From an uncultured Pseudoflavonifractor sp. (GTDB lineage: Bacteria; Bacillota; Clostridia; Oscillospirales; Oscillospiraceae), in NCBI RefSeq assembly GCF_944387805.1, contig NZ_CALXGI010000007.1, positions 1-64,000 of the forward strand: 64,000 nucleotides of DNA, given 5' to 3'. Both the position numbers and the translations under genes were made by a program. Positions 16,863 to 25,389 of this stretch are shown piece after piece; within the stretch, counting starts at the first letter, position 1; each line of letters starts with the position of its first letter. The notes below the pieces were generated by a model, which was not told the DNA's origin, made no database searches, and worked only from the letters and a program-made list of their open reading frames with translations.

Positions 16863-17931
16863 AGGAAAACGTCTGGTTGGAGGCGTCCTGCTGCTGGCCC
16901 TTATTGTCCTCACCTTCTATCTGCTGCTGCATAACCAGCCCATCTCCCAGCTGCTGGATGTGCTGGGCCAGGTGAAGCCGGGCTATGTGATTCTGGGCCT
17001 GGGGCTGATGTTCGTCTTTGTGGGCAGCGAGGCCATGTGCTCCAAGCTGATTTTGGGCCGCCTGGGCCATCCGCTGCCCTACCGCCGCTGCCTGGGCTTC
17101 TCCTTTGTGGGGTTCTATGTCAGCTCCATCACCCCTTCCGCCACCGGCGGACAGCCTGCCCAGATCTACTACATGAGCAAAAACGGCGTGCCCGCCGCTC
17201 ATGGGACCCTGAACATGATGATGATCGCCGTGTGTTACCAGGTGACGGTGCTCCTCTACGCCGCTGCTGCGGCCATAGCCATGCCGGGCATGATCTCTGC
17301 CATGGGCACAGGCATGGGGCTGCTGCTGCTCTACGGCACGGTCGTTATGCTGGTCCTCACTGCCGGGATGCTCTGCTTCATGTTCCTGCCCAATGCCGCC
17401 CGGCGGCTGATGAACGGCCTGCTGAATCTGGGCGCTCGCCTGCGGCTGGTCCGCAACCGTGCTGCCGCCGAAGAGAAGCTGGAGCGGCAGATGGAGGAGT
17501 ACCGCTCCGGCGCGGAGTGCTTTAAGAAAAACGCCTCTCTGGTGCCCCTGCTTCTTGGACTGAACCTGGTGCAGCTCACGGCCCTGTATCTTGTGCCCTT
17601 TGTGGTGTATAAGGCCTTCGGCCTCAGCGGACACGGAGTTCTGGAGCTGGTGGGGGCGCAGGCGCTGCTTACGCTGGCAACCTCCTCACTGCCCCTGCCC
17701 GGCGCGGTGGGCGCTACCGAGGGAGGGTTTGTCACCCTGTTTGCCCTCTTCTTCGGCGCGTCCCTGGTGACGCCGGCGGTGCTTGTGTCCCGCGGCATCA
17801 GCTTCTATGCCTTCCTGCTCCTGAGCGGCTGCGTCACGCTGGCGGTGCATCTGTCCACCAAGCGCCGTAACAGCCAAAAAAACGCGTCCGCAGCGGCTGG
17901 GAAGCTGAACAGAGCGCTTCCTGCCGCGTAA
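16855..17931 (+). CDS. Flippase-like membrane protein (UPF0104 / MprF N-terminal type)
   Basis: 358 residues with about eight membrane segments. The signature TPSATGGQPAQIYYM (about 95) and GAVGATEGGF (about 281) identify the lysylphosphatidylglycerol synthase transmembrane family, without the catalytic tRNA-dependent domain. These proteins are thought to move lipids or lipid-linked sugars across the membrane. Coupling to a diacylglycerol-type glycosyltransferase suggests it handles the glycolipid made by that enzyme. A GGAGG site sits inside the preceding small gene. Confidence 0.88.
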   Translation: MNKGKRLVGGVLLLALIVLTFYLLLHNQPISQLLDVLGQVKPGYVILGLGLMFVFVGSEAMCSKLILGRLGHPLPYRRCLGFSFVGFYVSSITPSATGGQPAQIYYMSKNGVPAAHGTLNMMMIAVCYQVTVLLYAAAAAIAMPGMISAMGTGMGLLLLYGTVVMLVLTAGMLCFMFLPNAARRLMNGLLNLGARLRLVRNRAAAEEKLERQMEEYRSGAECFKKNASLVPLLLGLNLVQLTALYLVPFVVYKAFGLSGHGVLELVGAQALLTLATSSLPLPGAVGATEGGFVTLFALFFGASLVTPAVLVSRGISFYAFLLLSGCVTLAVHLSTKRRNSQKNASAAAGKLNRALPAA

Positions 17932-18033
17932 GGCGGTACAGAAAACGGTATATTTTACTATAAAAAGCCATCTGAGAGCGGAAAGCCCTCGCCTGTAAAT
18001 GTCTCCGGGGAAAGGATTATTTTTACCGTGCAC

Positions 18034-18066
18034 AAAACCGTGCCTCTTGTGGGGCACGGTTTTTTT
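18034..18066 (+). terminator. Terminator of the glycolipid operon
   Basis: Stem AAAACCGTGCC with GGCACGGTTTT, eight-base loop, T-run to 18066. It overlaps the promoter of the next gene. Confidence 0.88.
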
Positions 18067-18075
18067 CGCTATAAT
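18047..18075 (+). promoter_or_regulatory. Promoter of the ROK kinase gene
   Basis: TTGTGG, 17 bases, TATAAT. The -35 box lies in the loop of the preceding terminator, so the two elements are superimposed. Confidence 0.6.
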
Positions 18076-18148
18076 GAAAGAAACGGATGCTGCGCTGGTC
18101 CGGTGCGGCTGCGGAAGAACAAAGTAGGACAAGGAAGGACGTTTTCTT

Positions 18149-19099
18149 ATGAAGTATCTGGGCATCGACCTGGGCGGCATCAATGTGGCCGCCGCCGTAG
18201 TGGATGAGACAGGCACCATTCTCAGCAGGGGAAAGATTTCCACGCCCCGCACCGGCGCGGAGGCTGTGGCGGCCGCCATGACCGAGGCGGCCCGCCAGGC
18301 GCTGGCCGCCGGAGGCTTTAATATAGACGATATCGCGTCGGTGGGCATTGGCTCGCCCGGCGTCATTGATCCCAAGAACGGCATTGTGGAGTACTGGTCC
18401 AACCTGGATTTCCACAACGTGCCTTTGGCCGACATGCTCAAGGTCCGCCTGGGCAAAGAGGTCTACATTGAGAACGACGCCAACGCCGCTGCTCTGGGCG
18501 AGTACGCCGCCGGCGCAGGCAAGGGCAGCCAGTCCATGGTGGCCATTACCCTGGGCACCGGCGTGGGCGGAGGCGCCGTGCTGGGCGGCAAGCTGTACAC
18601 CGGCTTCAACTACGCCGGCCTGGAGGTAGGCCACTTTGTCATTGAGTACAACGGCCGGCTGTGCACCTGCGGCCGCCGGGGCTGCTTTGAGACCTATGCC
18701 TCTGCCACTGCCATTATCAAGCGGGCCCGGGAGCGGATGCAGGACAACCGGGAGACGCTGCTGTGGAAGCTGTGCGACGGCGACCCGGAGAAGGTGGAAG
18801 CCCGCACCGTCTTTGACGCGGCGGCCCAGGGCGACCTGCTGGCCAAGGAACTGGTGGAGGAGTACCAGTCCTATCTGGCCTGCGGCATTACAAGCCTGAT
18901 TAACATCTTCCAGCCTGAGATTTTCTGTGTGGGCGGCGGTGTGGCCGGCGCCGGCGAGACCCTGATGGGGCCTGTGCGGGCCATTGTGGACCGTGAGGAC
19001 TATGCCCGGGACAGCAAGCGCCGCACCATTCTCACCCTGGCCCAGCTGGGCAACGACGCGGGTATCATTGGCGCGGCTCTGCTGCCCCTGTTCCGCTGA
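18149..19099 (+). CDS. glcK: ROK family glucokinase
   Basis: 316 residues. The phosphate motif GIDLGGINVAAAVVD is at the N-terminus, a second ATP motif ITLGTGVGGG lies near residue 134, and the ROK zinc motif CTCGRRGCFE lies near residue 172, preceded by EVGHFVIEYNG with its zinc His. It phosphorylates glucose to glucose 6-phosphate at the entry of glycolysis. It is monocistronic with its own promoter. The gene symbol is by family; substrate specificity is not proven by sequence. Confidence 0.92.
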   Translation: MKYLGIDLGGINVAAAVVDETGTILSRGKISTPRTGAEAVAAAMTEAARQALAAGGFNIDDIASVGIGSPGVIDPKNGIVEYWSNLDFHNVPLADMLKVRLGKEVYIENDANAAALGEYAAGAGKGSQSMVAITLGTGVGGGAVLGGKLYTGFNYAGLEVGHFVIEYNGRLCTCGRRGCFETYASATAIIKRARERMQDNRETLLWKLCDGDPEKVEARTVFDAAAQGDLLAKELVEEYQSYLACGITSLINIFQPEIFCVGGGVAGAGETLMGPVRAIVDREDYARDSKRRTILTLAQLGNDAGIIGAALLPLFR

Positions 19100-19195
19100 G
19101 GCCGGGGGCAACTCCAGCATATACCATCCAGGGCGGGCGCCGCAGGGAGCGGCGGCCGCCCTGCTTCCGTCATTCCCGGCGGAGGGAAGATGGCC

Positions 19196-19224
19196 TTGCA
19201 TTTTCCAGCGGAACCCGGTATACT
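19196..19224 (+). promoter_or_regulatory. Promoter of the methyltransferase-like gene
   Basis: TTGCAT, 17 bases, TATACT. The spacer has TTCC and GGAA in inverted order, as in the promoters at 8543 and 47582. Confidence 0.75.
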
Positions 19225-19263
19225 GAATTCCAAATATATGAAGCCCAAGGAGGAGACAATTCC

Positions 19264-20424
19264 ATGGACATACCTCTACCTCTGCTCATCGGCGGAGCCG
19301 AAGACGGCGGGACCATCGGCCGGGAGAGCACCTGGCTCCCCGGGCACCGGGAGAAGCTGAGCCTGATTCAGCGGACCTGGGCCGCGGCAGGCTGCGGCGC
19401 GGTGGCGGCGCCCACCTTTGGCGGCAACCGGTTCCGCCTGCCCCAACGGGACGGAGAGGAGGACGTACGGGGATATAACCGAATCCTGGTGGATCTGACC
19501 CGCCGGGCGGTGGGGGGGAAGGTTCTGGTGGCCGGCGGTATGGGGCCGGCCGGGCAGGAGCTGGAGCCCTTTGGAGACGTGACCTTTGAGGAACTGGTGA
19601 CGGCCTATGCCGAGCAGGCCGCCGCCCTGGAGGAGGCGGGCGTGGACCTGTTCCTGCTGGGAGAGGGCATGACCATGGCCGAGGAGCGGGCCGCCCTATT
19701 GGCGGTGCGCCAGGCGTCCTCCAAGCCGGTGGTGGTGCTGGCCCGCTGCGACGAGGAGGGGCGCACAGAGTCGGGCACCGACGTGCTGGCGTCGCTGATT
19801 GTGATGCAGGGCATGGGGGCGGCTGCCTTCGGCCTGTCCTGTGCCGAGGGGGAGGATGCCCTGCTGGAGCAGCTTCAGCGGCTGACACCCTATGCCTCCA
19901 TCCCACTGGCGGTTGTGGCAGGCGGCGACATGCCGCCCCTCCAGACGCTGGCGGAGTCAGGCGTGAAGATCTTTGCCTGCGGCGGGGCCATGAGCGGTGA
20001 CGGCGCGACCGCCCTGGGCCGGGCTCTGGAGGAGGCGGATTTCTCACGCTTTGTGCCGCCGGAGCATGACCCGGACGTGATTCCCTGCGCCAGCGAGAAG
20101 GAGGCCCGGTTCATTACTCCCGACGTAGACGTGGGGGAGACCATCGAGTGTACGCCGGACCTGATGGAGGAGATTCTGGAGGCGGAGGAGCTCTGTCCCC
20201 AGGGGGCGCTGAAGATCGCCATCCTGGAGGAGGACGACGTAGCTGTCTTTGCGGAGAACCAGTACGCCATCCGGGACGCCCTGTGTCTGTGGTCCGACGT
20301 ACCCGAGCTGCTGGAGCAGGCCCTGCGGGTCTATCAGGGCCGGGCCTTCTGGGACGGCACCGGCGACCTGGAGCCGGAGTTCCTGGCGGAAATGGCGAAA
20401 AAATACGGCCTGGTGCTGCTCTGA
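19264..20424 (+). CDS. Homocysteine S-methyltransferase-like protein with altered zinc site
   Basis: 386 residues. About the first 265 follow the TIM-barrel pattern of MetH/BHMT-type methyltransferases: APTFGGNRF, AGGMGPAG, LFLLGEGM and FGLSCAEG (about 181). In active members zinc is held by the Cys of the last motif and the Cys pair of GGCCG; here the second motif reads IFACGGAM, so the pair is lost. A C-terminal region of about 110 residues is acidic and unassigned. A catalytic role in methionine synthesis is therefore doubtful. Own promoter, GGAGG site and terminator. Confidence 0.75.
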   Translation: MDIPLPLLIGGAEDGGTIGRESTWLPGHREKLSLIQRTWAAAGCGAVAAPTFGGNRFRLPQRDGEEDVRGYNRILVDLTRRAVGGKVLVAGGMGPAGQELEPFGDVTFEELVTAYAEQAAALEEAGVDLFLLGEGMTMAEERAALLAVRQASSKPVVVLARCDEEGRTESGTDVLASLIVMQGMGAAAFGLSCAEGEDALLEQLQRLTPYASIPLAVVAGGDMPPLQTLAESGVKIFACGGAMSGDGATALGRALEEADFSRFVPPEHDPDVIPCASEKEARFITPDVDVGETIECTPDLMEEILEAEELCPQGALKIAILEEDDVAVFAENQYAIRDALCLWSDVPELLEQALRVYQGRAFWDGTGDLEPEFLAEMAKKYGLVLL

Positions 20425-20443
20425 ACTGGATAGAGAGATAACT

Positions 20444-20485
20444 GCCCTGCCGGACATGCCTGAAAGGCGTCCGGCGGGGCTTTTT
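20444..20485 (+). terminator. Intrinsic terminator
   Basis: A 12-bp outer stem (GCCCTGCCGGAC with GTCCGGCGGGGC, one G-T pair) with a small inner stem, then TTTTT. Confidence 0.85.
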
Positions 20486-20753
20486 GCTGCGTTTTAAAGG
20501 AGATAATTTGGTGAAAAAGACCAAAACATCCCTTTTTTTCTAGCTGTATTTGACCGTTTCGGGCGGAAAACAGACCGCTTGAGACAAAACCGCTCTATGG
20601 GAGCAGGAGCTTTTTATAATCTTACCTAAGGAGCGCCGTGAGATCTATTTCAGCGGCGCGGAACAGGGCGGCCGGCCCTGTGATATTTTGGAGGAGGAGG
20701 GAAAAAGGGAACGGGAGCCTGACAGAACGAGAAAAAAGCAGAGGAGGACGTAT
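20486..20753 (+). other. Upstream region of the GH3 operon
   Basis: No gene over 30 codons seems real here. A TATAAT box at 20615-20620 has no good -35 partner. A ten-codon frame (GTG at 20511, stop at 20543) follows an AAAGGAG site and reads MKKTKTSLFF; it may be chance or a leader peptide. The GAGGAGGA site at 20741 serves the GH3 gene. Confidence 0.4.
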
Positions 20754-23702
20754 ATGAAAAGAAAAGCGGCAATTTTGCGCGGCGCGGCCGGAATCATGGC
20801 ATTTCTGTTTTTCCTGTGCACCGCCGCAACCACGCTGACCTTCCACTATGCGGGGGTCATCAACCAGGCCCTGGGCATCTCCACCACCCAGATTATCCAC
20901 AGCGATGACGCCGCGGCGGCCGACGCGGTGGTCTACGACAACGAGTACGGCACCGACCCCAGCAACAACCAGGCGGCCCTGATGCTGGAGATGGACGTGG
21001 CCACCGAGAACATCCGGCAGGCCGAGGAGGGCACCGTGCTTCTGCGCAATGAGAACGGCGCCCTGCCCCTGGCCGAGGGGGCGGGCGTGACCATCTTCGG
21101 CAACGGGGTGTTCCACTCCATCGGCGTCTCCTCCAGCACGCCCTTTGAGTCCATCACCGCCTCCACCCTGACCTCCGCCCTCCAGGACGCCCTGGGCGCG
21201 GAGAACGTGAACGCCACCCTGGGCGAGACCGCCTACGCCAGCCTGGGCACCACCAGCATCAGCTCGGTGGCCGAGGGCAGCATCGCCGACGTGCGGGCTC
21301 AGGAGAGCTCCTGGCAGAGCAGCTGCAATGACGCCGCCATCGTGGTCCTCTCCCGGGCGGGCAGCGAGAGCAACGACGCATCCCTCTACAACGACGACGG
21401 AAACCACTATCTGGGCCTGTCCGACAACGAGCAGGACCTGATGGCCTACCTCCAGAGCCAGAAGGAGTCCGGCGTGTTCGGCGCCATCATCGTGCTCATC
21501 AACTCCGAACAGGCCATGGAGCTGGACTGGCTGGATGACTACGGCGTGGACGCCTGCCTCCTCATCGGCCGGCCCGGCGCGGTGGGCTACACCGGCGTGG
21601 TCAACGTCCTCACCGGCGCGGCCAACCCCTCCGGCCGCCTGGTGGACACCTACGCCGCCAACTCCCTCTCCGCCCCCGCCGTCACCTACGCGGGCAACAA
21701 CACCCAGCAGTGGTCCAACCTGGACTGGGTGGCCGCCAACAACCCCGACTGGGGCGCCGACGGCACCTCGGAAAGTAACTGGATCCTCTACGCCGAGGGC
21801 ATCTATGTGGGCTACAAGTACTATGAGACCCGCTATGAGGACACCGTCCTGGGTTCCGGCAATGCCTCCAGCGCTGTGGGCTCCTCCACCGGCAGCGCGT
21901 GGAACTACACCGACGAGGTGGTCTACCCCTTCGGCTATGGCCTGAGCTACACCACCTTTGAGCAGACCCTGGACAGCGTGGAGTACGACCCCAACACCGA
22001 CTCCTACCTGGTAGAGGTCACCGTGACCAACACCGGCGACACCGCCGGCATGGACGTGGTGGAGGTCTACGCCCAGACCCCCTACGGCAACTACGAGAGG
22101 CAGAACAACGTGGAGAAGGCCGCCGTCCAGTTCGTGGGCATGGGCAAGACCGGCACCCTGGAGCCCGGAGCCAGCGAGACCGTCACCGTGGAGGTGGACC
22201 GCTACTTCCTGGCCAGCTATGACACCTACGGCGCCGCCGGGTACATCCTCTCCGCCGGGGACTACTACCTGGCCATCGGCACCAGCGCCCACGACGCGCT
22301 GAACAACATCCTGGCCGCCAAGGGCTACACCACCGCCGACGGCATGGACTACGACGGTGACGCCGCCAAGACCTACACCTGGAACCAGGCCGAGCTGGAC
22401 ACCACCAGCTATGACCTCTCCCGCGTCACCGGCGTGGAGGTCACCAACCTCTTCGACAACGCCGACATCAACTACTACGGCTACGACTTCACCTATCTCT
22501 CCCGCTCCGACTGGGAGGGCACCTACCCCGCCGAGGCCATCGAGGTGGCCATGACCGAGGAGATGCTGGCCGACACCATCCCCGACTGGTACAACGCCGA
22601 GGAGTATGACACCGGCGAGGAGTTCACCTTCGGCGCCGACAACGGCCTCACCTTCGCCGACCTCTACTACACTGACTATGACGACGAGGAGACCTGGAAC
22701 GCCTTCCTGGACCAGCTCAGCCTGGAGGAGATGCTCAGCCTGATTTCCGACAACGACGGCTACGACGCCATCAGCAGCGTGGGCATGCCCGGCGCCAACC
22801 GTACCGACGACAACACCGGCATCGGCAACCTGGTGTGCAACAACAGCGGCTGCATCACCTGGGTGTCCGAGGTGACCACCTCCCGCACCTGGAACACCGA
22901 GCGCTTTGACCAGCGGGGCCGCCTGCTGGGCATCGAGGCCCTGTTCTGCGGCGCCACCGAGCTCTGGTACGGCGGCGGCGACCTGCACCGCACCCCCTTC
23001 GGCGGGCGCAACCATCAGTACTGGTCCGAGGACGGCAACTTCGGCTACATCGTGGGCACCCACGAGGCCGCGGCCATGCAGGCCGTGGGCACCACCTTCT
23101 GCGTCAAGCACTTCGCCCTGAACGACCAGGACTACGCCCGGGACGGCGTGGCCACCTTCACCAATGAGCAGGCCCTCCGCGAGAACTACCTGCGGGCCTT
23201 TGAGGGGTGCTTCTGCGAGGGCGGCGCTTTGAGCGTCATGACCGCCTTCAACCGCATCGGCTGCGTGCCCAACAACGCCAACCCCGCCCTCATCCAGGGG
23301 GTGCTCCGGGGCGAGTGGGGCTTTAAGGGCCACATCACCTCCGACGGCTACTCCTCCTACGCCTATAAAAACCACTTTGCCGAGTTCCTGGTCACCGGGC
23401 AGGACTACTACTGCCTGGATGCCGGCGCCTACGGCAACGCCATTCAGTCCCTCATCGACGGCGGCGACACCTCCATCATCGCCTACCTGCGCCAGGCCGC
23501 CAAGAACGACCTCTACGTCATCAGCCGCAGCTGGGCGGTCAACGGCCTGACCAGCGGCAGCACCATTCTCACCATCGTGCCCGCCTGGCAGAAGGCCCTC
23601 CTCATCGGCACGGCGGTGCTGGGCGTGGCCTTTGTGGCGTGCACCGTCACCAGCGTCGTCTTTACCTACAAAAAATCCAAATCCACTGCGGAGGTGAAAT
23701 AA
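20754..23702 (+). CDS. Membrane-anchored GH3 glycosidase, domains in permuted order
   Basis: 982 residues. One membrane segment lies at the N-terminus (about 13-35) and another near the C-terminus (about 945-968). The order is reversed relative to most GH3 enzymes: the alpha/beta sandwich comes first (TVLLRNENGALPLAEGAG, about 86), then a fibronectin-like domain (YPFGYGLSYTTFEQ, about 390), then the barrel with KHFALNDQD and GFKGHITSDGYSS, whose Asp (about 861) is the expected nucleophile. It is probably a cell-surface beta-glycosidase; substrate unknown. ATG 20754 is fixed by GAGGAGGA. First gene of a three-gene operon. Confidence 0.88.
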   Translation: MKRKAAILRGAAGIMAFLFFLCTAATTLTFHYAGVINQALGISTTQIIHSDDAAAADAVVYDNEYGTDPSNNQAALMLEMDVATENIRQAEEGTVLLRNENGALPLAEGAGVTIFGNGVFHSIGVSSSTPFESITASTLTSALQDALGAENVNATLGETAYASLGTTSISSVAEGSIADVRAQESSWQSSCNDAAIVVLSRAGSESNDASLYNDDGNHYLGLSDNEQDLMAYLQSQKESGVFGAIIVLINSEQAMELDWLDDYGVDACLLIGRPGAVGYTGVVNVLTGAANPSGRLVDTYAANSLSAPAVTYAGNNTQQWSNLDWVAANNPDWGADGTSESNWILYAEGIYVGYKYYETRYEDTVLGSGNASSAVGSSTGSAWNYTDEVVYPFGYGLSYTTFEQTLDSVEYDPNTDSYLVEVTVTNTGDTAGMDVVEVYAQTPYGNYERQNNVEKAAVQFVGMGKTGTLEPGASETVTVEVDRYFLASYDTYGAAGYILSAGDYYLAIGTSAHDALNNILAAKGYTTADGMDYDGDAAKTYTWNQAELDTTSYDLSRVTGVEVTNLFDNADINYYGYDFTYLSRSDWEGTYPAEAIEVAMTEEMLADTIPDWYNAEEYDTGEEFTFGADNGLTFADLYYTDYDDEETWNAFLDQLSLEEMLSLISDNDGYDAISSVGMPGANRTDDNTGIGNLVCNNSGCITWVSEVTTSRTWNTERFDQRGRLLGIEALFCGATELWYGGGDLHRTPFGGRNHQYWSEDGNFGYIVGTHEAAAMQAVGTTFCVKHFALNDQDYARDGVATFTNEQALRENYLRAFEGCFCEGGALSVMTAFNRIGCVPNNANPALIQGVLRGEWGFKGHITSDGYSSYAYKNHFAEFLVTGQDYYCLDAGAYGNAIQSLIDGGDTSIIAYLRQAAKNDLYVISRSWAVNGLTSGSTILTIVPAWQKALLIGTAVLGVAFVACTVTSVVFTYKKSKSTAEVK

Positions 23703-23706
23703 GCCC

Positions 23707-24102
23707 ATGAAGGGAAAAAGCATCAGCGCCAAGCTCAGCCTGGCCGCCGCGGCGATCACCCTGATCACCCTGATCGTCTTTGTCATCTATGGCGCGATTT
23801 ACAGCTACCTCGACTCGGTGGTCATCCTCGCCCTCGCGCTGGGCGTGGTCTGTGCCGCCGCCTACGGCCTGGTAAACCACAAGGCTGTGGAGTTTCTCAA
23901 CCTGGTCCAGGTCCTTCTGGTCTCCTACGGCGTGGGGCTGTTCTTCCTGAACAGCTACCCCGTGTGGGCCGACCGGCTCAACAACATCACCATGTACGGA
24001 GCCAGAGGCTCCCTGGTGCCCGTGGTGGCCATCATCCTGCTGTGCTTCGCCGCGGCCATCCTGGGCATCGCCTCCTGCTTCACCAGAAAGGAGGCGGCGT
24101 GA
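23707..24102 (+). CDS. Four-segment membrane protein of the GH3 operon
   Basis: 131 residues with four predicted hydrophobic segments and a positively charged N-terminus (MKGKSISAK). No known family is recognised. It begins four bases after the GH3 stop codon and ends one base before the lipoprotein start, so it is co-translated with both. It may help assemble or anchor the GH3 enzyme; this is inference from position. Confidence 0.7.
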   Translation: MKGKSISAKLSLAAAAITLITLIVFVIYGAIYSYLDSVVILALALGVVCAAAYGLVNHKAVEFLNLVQVLLVSYGVGLFFLNSYPVWADRLNNITMYGARGSLVPVVAIILLCFAAAILGIASCFTRKEAA

Positions 24103-24103
24103 A

Positions 24104-25321
24104 ATGAAAGCCCGTAAAGTTCTGCTCCTGCTGGGCCTGATGTGCGCCCTGGCCCTGCTGTGCACCGCCTGCGCCACCACGGCCCTGGACAATATCAACA
24201 CCTACTACGCCGAGGTGGGCGCCGTCATGGACGACTGGTTCGGCGGCTCCTCCGGCGGCGGCGTGTCCGGCGGCGGAGAAGGCGCGGTCGCCGCCCTGGA
24301 CGCCCCCGGCAGCTTCACCCTGGATGCGGACGGGAACTACTCCTTCACCGGCGTGGCCGACGCGGACTACTACCTGGTCTACTTCTGCGCCCCCGACGCC
24401 ACCAGCGACAGCGACCCCTTCCTCTTCTCCAGCAACTCCATCGACGCCACCGGCACCGGCGGCGAGACCTACTCCGGCAGCATCGACGACCTGGTCCAGT
24501 ACGGCTACGGGGAGTACCTGGTGAAGGTGTTCGCCTTCCCGAACCTGAACGACTCCGCCCACGCCATGTCCACCGCCGCCACGGCCACCTACTCCTTCTC
24601 CGGCGCCCAGGACGCCCCGGTTATCGACTACCTGTGGAACACCTTTGACGGGACCGTGGACGTGCAACTGTCCAACATCGACACCTACATGTACCAGGCT
24701 TACCCCGACTCGGTGGAGGTGACCTTCACCAACACCGCCGACCCCGGCGACACCGTGGTGGTCACCATCGAGGACCTCTCCGCCGACCACTACAACGCCA
24801 CTTCCGACGCCCTCACCCGGGACGCCACCTATGACATCACCGCGGTGAACCACAGCACTAACGCCTATGTGACCAACCCCGACTCGGACACCACCCAGGT
24901 GGCCCAGGGCGTCACCTTCGGCGGCCACAATGTCATCTCGGCCGACTACTACTACACCGACGGCATCGCCCGCAACTCCTTCAGCTACCCCATGTATGTG
25001 AGCAACTTCGACCTAGCCAACGGCGGCGTGTTCGACTGCGGCAACAGCTCCATCAGCTTCAACTTCACCGCCGTGCCGGTGGCCGCCAGCGCCGGCTCCG
25101 CCTACACATACAGCATGACCAGCGACAACCGGCCCTTTGCCATTCAGGACGGCACCCTGGAGCTCTACACCGACGGCACCTTCCGCTTTGACCAGTACAG
25201 CGAGATGCCCCCCCAGGGCCCCTCTCACATCGAGGGCATCTGGACCGACAACGGGGACGGCACCGCCGACCTGAGCTTCAACCACGCCACCCTGCGCACC
25301 TCTCTGGACCCGGATTATTGA
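24104..25321 (+). CDS. Surface lipoprotein of the GH3 operon
   Basis: 405 residues. A lipoprotein signal peptide ends at the lipobox LCTAC (Cys about 22). A Gly/Ser-rich linker (about 47-60) is followed by beta-rich, Asp/Thr/Tyr-rich segments that look like two fibronectin- or Ig-like domains (about 66-160 and 168-270) and a C-terminal beta domain. No catalytic motif is seen. It probably binds or presents the substrate of the GH3 enzyme at the cell surface. Confidence 0.75.
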   Translation: MKARKVLLLLGLMCALALLCTACATTALDNINTYYAEVGAVMDDWFGGSSGGGVSGGGEGAVAALDAPGSFTLDADGNYSFTGVADADYYLVYFCAPDATSDSDPFLFSSNSIDATGTGGETYSGSIDDLVQYGYGEYLVKVFAFPNLNDSAHAMSTAATATYSFSGAQDAPVIDYLWNTFDGTVDVQLSNIDTYMYQAYPDSVEVTFTNTADPGDTVVVTIEDLSADHYNATSDALTRDATYDITAVNHSTNAYVTNPDSDTTQVAQGVTFGGHNVISADYYYTDGIARNSFSYPMYVSNFDLANGGVFDCGNSSISFNFTAVPVAASAGSAYTYSMTSDNRPFAIQDGTLELYTDGTFRFDQYSEMPPQGPSHIEGIWTDNGDGTADLSFNHATLRTSLDPDY

Positions 25322-25348
25322 TTTTCCCCCGGATGGGGACGAAAAGGT

Positions 25349-25387
25349 GGCCCGCCGCAGGTTTGGTCTGCGGCGGGCCGCCTTTTT
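25349..25387. terminator. Terminator between convergent genes
   Basis: A 12-bp stem GGCCCGCCGCAG with CTGCGGCGGGCC, loop of seven bases, then GCCTTTTT. It lies between the lipoprotein gene and the facing kinase gene. Confidence 0.85.
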
Positions 25388-25389
25388 GC

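Noticed and set aside
20511..20543. Ten-codon frame with an AAAGGAG site
   Set aside because: Too short to judge; kept only as a remark in the region entry because no regulatory logic links it to the GH3 gene.
20622..23786. A 1054-codon minus-strand open frame across the GH3 gene
   Set aside because: Same cause: strong codon bias of the GH3 gene. The plus strand has the GH3 motifs, start site and operon structure.
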